Part shown: piece after piece, positions 47,797 through 55,153 of the stretch | How positions within the stretch are numbered: the first letter of the stretch is position 1 | Layout: each line of letters starts with the position of its first letter | Translations under genes and position numbers: made by a program | The notes under the pieces: model-generated | Told to the model about the DNA's origin: nothing | Databases searched by the model: none | Seen by the model: only the letters and a program-made list of their open reading frames with translations | NCBI RefSeq assembly: GCF_032118995.1 | Contig: NC_092650.1 | Coordinates: forward strand, 17,479,501 to 17,543,500 | DNA: 64,000 nt | Source: Asterias amurensis | Taxonomy: Eukaryota; Echinodermata; Asteroidea; Forcipulatida; Asteriidae | Direction: 5' to 3'

Positions 47797-48140
47797 TGAT
47801 TTGTTTGTGGTGTGTTTTTCTTTGTCCGAGCACCATGTTGGTGGATATGTGTGCTATTTTAAACTCGAATGTTATTTTCAGTAAGTTACTGAAATCTCAG
47901 ACATTTTAAACCACACTTTATATTTTCCATGTTTAGGATTTGTTCTCGAAACTCCAGAGGGCCTCTGTCATCAATAATGAAGGTAATTACATTCCATCTT
48001 GCTTAGTAAATCCAGGCATGATATTTTTGTACTTGAAGCATTTACAATCAAACTGGTTGCAGTCGCATTTCACAATCAAAACACTGATTTTATCCAAAAA
48101 TGAAGGCAAATTATAATAGGACATGAGAATTAGTGAACCA

Positions 48141-48218
48141 GTACCAATGATGAACCTATTTCAAGACAAGCATATGTCTGATTTAAGACTGAAGACTTTC
48201 AAATGTGTTCTGAGGTAC
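48141..48218 (+). ncRNA. SNORD27: U27-like box C/D snoRNA, copy 2
   Basis: Terminal stem GTACC/GGTAC, box C ATGATGA (48147-48153), D' CTGA (48178-48181), D CTGA (48210-48213). The guide AAGACAAGCATATG again matches the 18S segment CATATGCTTGTCTT and points to A27. Its stem and spacer sequences differ from copy 1, so the duplication is old while the guide is conserved. It lies in host intron 5. Confidence 0.9.
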
Positions 48219-48325
48219 GGTACATCCCATCTTCCTTAGTACTTGGGGAGTGGGATTTCATTTAAAGGGTGTATGTAACTTTTGTAGGAAAGTAAATTTC
48301 ATTTTCCCTTAAATTTGTACCTTTT

Positions 48326-48345
48326 GGGTGGGTGGGTGGGTGGGA
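48326..48345 (+). other. G-quadruplex motif
   Basis: Five GGG runs separated by single T. Such single-base loops favour a very stable parallel quadruplex in the intron RNA or coding-strand DNA. Confidence 0.8.
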
Positions 48346-48674
48346 GGTGATTGTACATGTCCAATCATGTTACACACACCCTTGATTGGTCTGCGAGTTT
48401 TGCAGTTAATGAAAAGAGCACAAAATTGTTGAGTAAAATAATCTATGTGTAAAATTTTCAGCTGTCAAGTAAACTGGAGTTGCAGAAGGAACAAGACTAA
48501 GATGGATCAAAGGTAAATAAGAAAAACTTGTATTAACTAAGTGTCCATGGTGTGTTTTAAACACGAATGTCTTAAATATTCCCTCAGCTCTCCTACTTCA
48601 ATCAATATCAAGCTTTATTGAATAGTTCCCCCGTAAAAAAAGTTGTCATGTTTGGGAACTTTTGAGTTGCATAG

Positions 48675-48749
48675 TGGAGCAGTGATGAGCTATCTAGTCT
48701 CGTTCGTATGATCTACATGATTATACAAATTAACTACTTCTGAGCTCCA
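48675..48749 (+). ncRNA. SNORD28: U28-like box C/D snoRNA
   Basis: Perfect terminal stem TGGAGC/GCTCCA, box C GTGATGA (48682-48688), box D CTGA (48740-48743). The internal guide AGTCTCGTTCGT is complementary to ACGAACGAGACT of 18S rRNA and is followed by ATGA, a non-standard D' box. With ATGA as D', the target is human-equivalent A1390, one base from C1391, the site of vertebrate U28. It lies in host intron 6. snoRNA identity is solid; the exact target base is not. Confidence 0.8.
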
Positions 48750-48954
48750 ACTACTATGTTCTTCCTACATCAGTCCGATTTCAAGTTTTGGTTCCCCAAA
48801 TTGTTAATCAATTGTCTGAAAAGTCTTTTAAAGCCATGTTGGTCAGCCCGGCCTTGTACTCAGTAAATTAATATAGTAACAAGTTAAAAACTTGTTCTTC
48901 AAGGCCAAGTAGCATGGCTCCATCGAACATCCTGCAAAAATCATTGATAATAAT

Positions 48955-49125
48955 TGTACAAGTAAGCCCGTCGGGGCGGAGTGGTCACACACTCCAGAAT
49001 CTAGTGATAAGCAGAGTGTGGGTTCTAGTCCTGGTGTTGATGTATGTGTCCTTGCCCAAGACACTCGACCATTATTGCCTCGTCCTTTTGACGGGACATG
49101 AATAGCTTTTGATTGATCCTGCAAG
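48955..49125 (+). mobile_element. tRNA-headed SINE in host intron 6
   Basis: A-box region GGGGCGGAGTGGTCACAC, B box GTGGGTTCTAGTCCTGG, then a body with CCAAGACACT, CCATTATTGCCTCGTCC and TTTTGACGGGAC. The body matches that of the SINE at 27375. Confidence 0.7.
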
Positions 49126-49444
49126 TTGTGTAAAATGGACGTAGACAAACAGAATAACAAAAACAAAATCTGCAGCAGAACTGTGAAGTTGATTTTAGCA
49201 GTAACTTTTTTCATCTCCTAACAATGTTTATTCATTTCAGGGAGTCCTGTGCATCAATAATCGCCTTAAATCATCAAGTCTCGCTTAGCTTTCCTTTGGA
49301 AGGAAGTTTCATTGCCAAAGATCTCCACTTTAAGGTAACAATCTCTCAGAACGGATTACTTTAACAGAACATGGATGATAGTCCAGTTTTTCAAATAGTT
49401 TGGCCCTTGGGAAAAATGTAAAAAAATGTGATTGAAAAGCCTGA

Positions 49445-49560
49445 AAAGTGAAAAATTGCAAAGGTCTTGGGTTTGAGTCCCACCCGAGTAATATGCCTGT
49501 GACTTTTTTTTACACCGAACTAGTGTAAGTACTGAGTATACAGTGCTAACACACATCCGT
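49445..49560 (+). mobile_element. SINE fragment, family of 24665
   Basis: It keeps the B-box end (GCAAAGGTCTTGGGTTTGAGTC), CCCGAGTAATATGC and TACTGAGTATACAGTG, but has lost the A-box half. Confidence 0.6.
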
Positions 49561-49674
49561 GTATATGGGTTTTCATAATGAATAATCCTGATAAGTCCGT
49601 GGTATTCCTGTAAGGTCTGTTGAAGCCTACACCATGTTGCTCAGACCTTGTACTTTTTAAGGGCCAAAAATGAG

Positions 49675-49775
49675 GCATCAGGTCTGGAATTCTCGGCCTT
49701 GGTGCCCTTACACCAAATTCCCATAGGCTTAAAAGATTTTCCAATGGCCTTGCCCTCTCAAAGATGAAATTCCAG
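49675..49775 (+). repeat. Dispersed GGCCTTGGTGCCC repeat
   Basis: CGGCCTTGGTGCCCTTAC, then ATGGCCTTGCCCTCTCAAAG and ATTCCAGGCCTG. It shares these blocks with 50305-50420 and, more distantly, 21978-22070. Class unknown. Confidence 0.6.
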
Positions 49776-49995
49776 GCCTGAGGCATGTGAAAAGAAGTCA
49801 TTTTCTGGGTATAGACCTTTCGCTGAGACCAAACGAAGAAAATATACACCACCGCCCACAACTTTCGGTCAGTGGTAGGTCTTCTTTTACTGTGATGGTG
49901 TTTTTTTTTTGTTTTTTTTTGGGGGGGGGTGCTCGCATTAATTGTTGGAGCTTAAGAACAGCCCGCAAATGATGATCATTTCATAGACCTGTTCT

Positions 49996-50056
49996 TAAAA
50001 TCAATGATGATTTATTTTCCTGATGTGGTGACTGGTTCTAAGCTCCTGAAAACAAC
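49996..50056 (+). ncRNA. Weak box C/D candidate, intron 7
   Basis: ATGATGA (50004-50010) and CTGA (50046-50049) are separated by about 35 nt. The bases ahead of CTGA (ACTGGTTCTAAG) could pair with the CUUAGAACUGGU segment of 28S rRNA using two G-U pairs, but the predicted base is not a methylation site I know. There is no clear terminal stem. Confidence 0.3.
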
Positions 50057-50304
50057 TGTCGGTATTATTCGGGAGATGGGGTTAATCGGAAGAAAACAAA
50101 AGAAGCATTCTAAAACAAAGCCCATTAATTCCTTTCTCAGATAACATCTTTGCTGGCTGAACTCGGCTTTGGTTTCTTCCACGTGGTAAGTATTTAGCTC
50201 TGGCTTTGTATTTCTTTTATGTTTTCATGTAAGCCCTTTTCATACTGCAGAACAATGCACTGGAAATAAACGCAAGACAATTTCTGCAAATTTTATCTAC
50301 CCCG

Positions 50305-50420
50305 TTTCACTGGTCTTGGCCTTGGTGCCCCTTCAAAAATTTCCATAGACTTAAAGATGTAAGTGCCCTTTTCAAAATGAAAATGGCCTTGCCCTCTCAA
50401 AGATGAAACTACAGGCCTGG
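50305..50420 (+). repeat. Dispersed GGCCTTGGTGCCC repeat, second copy
   Basis: CTTGGCCTTGGTGCCCC, TTTCCATAGACTTAAAGAT, ATGGCCTTGCCCTCTCAAAG and CTACAGGCCTGG in order. Confidence 0.6.
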
Positions 50421-50664
50421 GTTAGTGATTCCAGGGGAACAGCAATTCCACAGAAGTTTTCTTTTTCCTGGGTTTGCAAGCAATTCAAAGTGAAAATGTA
50501 AACTACATATTCCCAGGGTTTTTATGGTGTAATTTCTCTAGTTTGAAAAGGGCTTTACTCTGGGAATGCAGGGACTTCCTGTGTTGTACTCCAGGGTGAT
50601 GGGGAGCAAGTATGGTTGGTAGAAGATTGCCAAGAGCAAAATGTTCTCCACCCACTGTACTGCT

Positions 50665-50737
50665 GGTAGACAATGATGAGTTATTATACCGCCCCAGTCT
50701 GATTTCTGTGACTGATTGGTTAACTTGCTGAGTTGCC
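50665..50737 (+). ncRNA. SNORD31: U31-like box C/D snoRNA, copy 1
   Basis: Box C ATGATGA (50673-50679), D' CTGA (50699-50702), C' TGACTGA (50709-50715), D CTGA (50728-50731). The guide ATACCGCCCCAGT pairs with 28S ACTGGGGCGGTA, the ribosomal P-loop. The fifth base from D' selects the second G of the GGGG run, equivalent to E. coli Gm2251. From memory this is the vertebrate U31 / yeast snR67 site. It lies in host intron 8. Confidence 0.85.
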
Positions 50738-51196
50738 CTCGCCCACCCCTCCCCCGAAAACACAAATAAATAAATTAACACAAGTGAAATAGGTTGACTT
50801 AAGGTTAAAACAATCTGGTTGTAAGGAGATCGCCAAGACTGGCAGCTAGAAAATATTGTACGAGGACAGCAAAAGAAAAGAAAATTTTGAGCATTATTTT
50901 GCGAGTTAAGAATGAGTTCTTCATAAGCAGATGACCTCCTTACAGAAGTCTGAATTATGAAAGTCAACCAAATCTTTGGGAAAGGGAAGATATGAAAAAA
51001 ATTATTTAAAATCAGTCCCTTATTTATTCTTGTTCCTCTCCACAGATTTCATCATTTGGTTGCTGCTGAACCGTCTTTGTTTTCCTTTACGCAGTAAGTA
51101 TTGAGCTCTGTTGAAGCTCGTTGTATTCCTGGGTGAAGGGAAGCAACTATGGTTGGTTCACATTTGCTATGAGCAAATATTTTCCATCGTACTGCT

Positions 51197-51269
51197 GGTT
51201 GACAATGATGAGTTAATATACCGCCCCAGTCTGATTGCTGTGACTGATTGGTTAACTTGCTGAGTTGCC
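51197..51269 (+). ncRNA. SNORD31: U31-like box C/D snoRNA, copy 2
   Basis: C ATGATGA (51205-51211), D' CTGA (51231-51234), C' TGACTGA (51241-51247), D CTGA (51260-51263). The guide is the same as copy 1, in host intron 9. The flanking GGTTGAC/GTTGCC can form a short, imperfect terminal stem. Confidence 0.85.
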
Positions 51270-51736
51270 TTCACCCTTATCCCACCGCTCCCCAAAAATA
51301 CACAAATAAATAAATTAACACAAGTGAAATGGGTTGACTTTAACTTATTACAGTCTGGTTCTATGGTATGGAGATCGCTAAGCCTGGCTAAAAGGAACAA
51401 GCCTAAACGAGGACGGCAAAACAAAAGAAACTCTTGAGCATGGAATTTTTGACTTCAGAATTGACTCTTTTTTTAGGCACCCACCTAGCAGTGGTCTTTA
51501 TTACAAGAGTCAACTGCATCTCGGGAAAGCGACGATTAAAAAAAAAATGTACCAGTCATCAACTTGTTCATGTTCGTCTCCACAGATTTCATCATTTGGT
51601 TGCTGCTGAACCGTATTTGTTTTCCTTCACGCAGTAAGTATTGAGCTCTCTTAAAACTCATTATATTCCTTGGTGATGGGAAGCAACTATGGTTGGTTTA
51701 CATTTGCTATGAGCAAATATTCTCCATCCTACTGCT

Positions 51737-51809
51737 GGTAGACAATGATGAGTTAATATACCGCCCCAGTCTGATTGCTGTGACTGATTGGTTAACTTGC
51801 TGAGTTGCC
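51737..51809 (+). ncRNA. SNORD31: U31-like box C/D snoRNA, copy 3
   Basis: It lies 540 bp after copy 2 and is almost identical to it, in host intron 10. All four boxes and the ACCGCCCCAGT guide are intact. Confidence 0.85.
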
Positions 51810-51825
51810 TAAACCCTCATCCAAA

Positions 51826-51987
51826 CTTGATAGAGCTGTACAACGAAATTATGTTAACGTAAAAATGTTGCCAGCTAAATTACCATTTCACACGTAGAAT
51901 CTGTGACTGGTATCCATAATCCTGCTTATTGCTGCTTAGCAGAAAGTTTCAAAGCAATGTTTTTTTAGCTTTATGACACTGGGCCCT
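51826..51987. mobile_element. PD MITE fragment in host intron 10
   Basis: The left end is decayed (AAACTTGATAGAGCTG); the right is TTTATGACACTGGGCCC. The inner CTTAGCAGAAAG and GTGACTGGTATCC are present. It lies just after the U31-like copy 3. Confidence 0.6.
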
Positions 51988-52325
51988 GCTAGTTGACCCT
52001 TGTGAATATAGAAATCTGTTACAGTAAGTTAAAAATGAAAGAGCCGAGTAAGTTGAATTTGTAGTAGATATCTTTAGAAATGGAGGACAAATTAACGCAG
52101 CATTGAGTAACAACTTTCTCTTTTGTCCTCACCACAGGTATCGTCTTTACGAAGCTGCGGATTGCGGAACTCTAAAAGCGTTTTCTTCTGGTAAGCATTT
52201 TCCTCTGGCTGCATTTCCATTGACATGTTGAACATGCTGACTTTCTCTGTTAAACTCCTGTGTGAAGAGAAGCAACTATGGTTGGTTCACATTTGCTATG
52301 AGCAAATATTTTCCACTGTACTGCT

Positions 52326-52398
52326 GGTAGACAATGATGAGTTAATATACCGCCCCAGTCTGATTTCTGTGACTGATTGGTTAACTTGCTGAGTTGCC
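52326..52398 (+). ncRNA. SNORD31: U31-like box C/D snoRNA, copy 4
   Basis: C ATGATGA (52334-52340), D' CTGA (52360-52363), C' TGACTGA (52370-52376), D CTGA (52389-52392), in the last intron. It shares TTTCTGTGACTGA with copy 1 and TTAATATACC with copies 2 and 3, so it is intermediate. Confidence 0.85.
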
Positions 52399-52900
52399 TA
52401 AACCCGAAGTCCTAGAAGTAAAATGTCTATAAAACTTAACTAAAGAAAGCTAACGTACCTATTTGAGTGCAGAGTACCGCCTCATTGGTACTTGTAAACT
52501 GAATAGTATAAGTTTGTTTTGTCCTTTGTTCATGCATTTGACATCACTAGTAAAAAGTTTTAACTCTCTCTCTCTACAGGTTGACGCACAATTGGAGAAA
52601 GTTCATGCTGAAAGAAACATTTGGTGGATTCAACTTGTAACCTGTGAAAATTTCATTTCAAAAGGTGGTTGCGTTTGTGATTTATCATCGAAAATCCTAA
52701 TTGAATGTGCCCTGCAGGAAGGAAGATTTAAAATTGGAAAACACAATCTAAGAGGCATTACTGTCCAGTTAGTCTTTTGGTGTTCAAATTTCAGGGAATG
52801 AAAACTTTTTAAAGCAAGATGAGTCTCAAAATCTTTGTACTATCCTATGGAAAACTGCTTCACTTCGAAGTTCTTAGAATCAAGTTTTTGTTGACATGTT

Positions 52901-53519
52901 TTAAAGGCACTGGACATAATTGGTAATAACTCAAAACATGTTAAAGCATAAAAACTTGGTAACAAGCAATGGGGAGCTGTTGATAGTATAAAACATTGAG
53001 AAACTGTTCCCTCTGAAGTAACATATCCTGGTGTCATGGGTTTTCAGTAGAATAACATGAAAAATTTTCGCAATCAAAAACTAAATGATTTCTTTTTAAA
53101 CAAACGACAAGAAACTTTATTCTCAGCTTGATTAAGCCTGACGAAAATACAGACCTTGAGTAAACTACAGAGCTTCTGTCACCAGTGGAGCTGCACAGTC
53201 TCACGGTAAATGGGAATCAAAGTTTGGGTTTGAAAACATGAGGGTCGATAACATATGACCCTCTTATAGTTTTTGAGGAAAAAAATTATTTCTCGGTTAC
53301 GTATTTGTTTTTGAGACCTCGGAACTTGAATTTGTGGTCTTGAAATCAAGCATCTAAAAGCACACTTGTACAACACATGCGGTTTTTTTCTTTTGTAATT
53401 TTCTCACAACTTTGAACTCAAATTTTCACAGTTAGTTTTTGGTATGCACATTATATGTTGTGATACACCAAGTGAGAAAACTGGTCTATGACAATTGCCA
53501 GAGTGTCCAGTCTCTTTAA
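52901..53519 (+). mobile_element. TK1 MITE enlarged by about 200 bp
   Basis: TTAAAGGCACTGGACATAATTGG to GAGTGTCCAGTCTCTTTAA. The left part runs to CCCTCTGAAGTAACATA near 53028. Foreign sequence fills 53029-53255 or so before the familiar TTTTTGAGGAAAAAA. It lies in or just after the last host-gene exon. Confidence 0.8.
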
Positions 53520-54199
53520 GAGTTGGTTCACCAAACACGTACATCGACTTCAATGGTATCACAAAATTCAAAACCCATTAGAGGATGCTTGGTGTAATCG
53601 CCATAGCAGTAGAGAAATGCTGGGCATAATTATTGGCAATTTGTTAATTATAATTGGTTTATTTATTTAAAAAAGTTGATGTTTGGTTGTGCTTTCGAAT
53701 GATGGACTTTGGTTTTTGTGGAGTTAAAAACTTGATTCATACAGATTTAATTTAATCCTTTCATTGGGATTGTTTCTATCAGGTAGTCACAAATGTGGCT
53801 TGCAAAATGCTTCAAAAGGGTAGAATTTAGGCACTGACAATTTTGATAAGTTCATTTCAATTATAAATTTTACCCCACAATGATATAATTTTAAAAAAAA
53901 TTTCCTCTCAATTTTATTATTTTGCTAAAATTAGACAGACGACAAGTAGTTGTTTTAAAAATAAATCTAACCAATTTTATTTCACTTGTTTCTCAAATAT
54001 CTTCTTTTTTTTTGTCTGATCTTATCCTTTCCTCTCCTGTACTTGGTTTAACTACATGTATTGGTCAATAATAATAACTGATAAAGAATCGCATGTACAT
54101 GTATTTGAGTTGAAATTCTTTTTAGTGGCTTTTGGCAATTTTAGTAAGCTATTTAATCTCCAGGTGATCTATCCTTTTTGATCGAAGGAGACCGAAACT
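53520..54199. other. AT-rich spacer between host gene and next gene
   Basis: No gene seen. AATAAA occurs at about 53960, a possible but distant poly-A signal for the snoRNA host transcript. Confidence 0.4.
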
Positions 54200-54885
54200 T
54201 AGTTCATAAAGCCACTGTATGCACAAAAAAGTATTGCCTGTTGTGACTGGCACAGAAAACTTTTGTTACCAGCCAAAAACCCTACTATTGCCGTGACTGG
54301 AACCCTACTCATGTCTTGCTTAGCAGAAATTAGCAGAACTTTCTGATGAATAGCTTCATAAAGCCACTGTATACACATAAACTTGCTAAGCACAGAAAAG
54401 TACCAGTCTTGCTCAAAGGAAGCTGGTTTCATATGTTGTTACTCGTGCCACGCCTGTAAGCACAAAAATTTGGTAAGCATAGAAAACTCATGCTTAGTAT
54501 AAATATAGCTTACCAGCCAACATTTTACCATTGATGTGACTGGAACCCTTCTCATTTAGTAGTTGGCAAAGAAATTTGCAAAGCATAACTCACTGATGAA
54601 CACAAGGGCCCAATTTCATAAAGCCACTATGTAAGCACACAAACTTGCTAGACACAAAAGAAACATGTCACCAGCCAAGACTGAATAAGTTTACATTGTT
54701 TTGACTGGTGCCTCGGCTGCCTGTAAGCACATAAAACTATTGCTTAGTAAATATAGGTTTGCATGTACTAGCCAAAATGCCTTACATTTACCATTGGTGT
54801 AACTGTGGAACCGTGCTCATTTCTTGCTTAACAAAGAAACTTGCAAAGCAGAATTAACAGCTTAATGAAATAATTGACCTAGGGC
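54200..54885. repeat. Array of PD-like units
   Basis: About five half-copies in a row: CATAAAGCCACTGTAT at 54205 and 54357, GGGCCCAATTTCATAAAGCC at about 54607, and repeated TTGCTTAGCAGAA, ACCAGCCAA and GACTGGAACCC. It lies directly upstream of the Myb/SANT-like gene. Confidence 0.7.
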
Positions 54886-55011
54886 CGCTTCAGGGACTTT
54901 TGAGAAACCATGAAGCCGAGAGAAGTTGAGATCGAGAGAGGGCGCCCTAAACCAACATTCTGCCATTTTCTAGATTGATGTAATGTGGATGAGGGGCGGA
55001 CGAGACGTAAG

Positions 55012-55153
55012 ATGTCGGGAAAACAATCTAAACTCGAGATCGAGAAAGCTATAAAAGGAATTAGAGATGATCTTGACGAATTAGAGACTATCAAAGAACG
55101 TATTACAACCCGTTTAGACTCTCTGCAAGCACTTTACACGGAAAACATGGAGG
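55012..55153 (+). CDS. Myb/SANT-like protein gene, exon 1
   Basis: ATG at 55012 (A at -3) opens MSGKQSKLEIEKAIKGIRDD, then LDELETIKERITTRLDSLQA and LYTENME, and breaks after one base of a Gly codon at GTAAGTTTTGG. An in-frame stop at 54976 lies upstream, so this ATG is the first possible start. The segment is a charged amphipathic helix, probably a coiled coil. The phase matches exon 2 at 57981. That this exon belongs to the gene below is inferred from phase, strand and order. The full protein would be 316 residues. Confidence 0.6.

Larger units (their letters stand above)
51046..52190 (+). repeat. Tandem duplication of exon plus snoRNA-bearing intron
   Basis: The exons 51046-51093 and 51586-51633 are nearly identical, and so are the intron parts that follow; the offset is exactly 540 bp. 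The unit includes the acceptor TCTCCACAG, the 48-nt exon, the donor GTAAGTATTGAGCTC, a hairpin-like ACATTTGCTATGAGCAAAT and the U31-like RNA. Exons 50141 and 52138 are older relatives of the unit. Confidence 0.85.
45689..52900 (+). ncRNA. snoRNA host gene, UHG/SNHG1-like
   Basis: A chain of tiny exons with consensus splice sites: 45689-45777, 46225-46282, 46783-46854, 47520-47579, 47937-47982, 48462-48512, 49241-49334, 50141-50185, 51046-51093, 51586-51633, 52138-52190 and a last exon from 52580 (3' end uncertain). Donors are mostly GTAAG; acceptors end CAG or TAG. The exons have no shared long frame, so the spliced RNA is probably non-coding. Nearly every intron contains a box C/D element. 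Guides match those of U27, U28 and U31, all hosted by vertebrate UHG (SNHG1). Such transcripts are made by RNA polymerase II; snoRNAs are trimmed from debranched introns and act in the nucleolus. The first listed exon has an acceptor-like CAG before it, so another exon may lie upstream. Confidence 0.75.

Noticed and set aside
50503-50967. 154-codon minus-strand frame
   Set aside because: It is antisense to the U31-like snoRNA and its intron and is partly repeated with the duplicated unit; a shadow of the repeat.
54985-55011. Upstream extension of the Myb/SANT-like start
   Set aside because: The codon there is GTG, not ATG; the first ATG in frame is at 55012.
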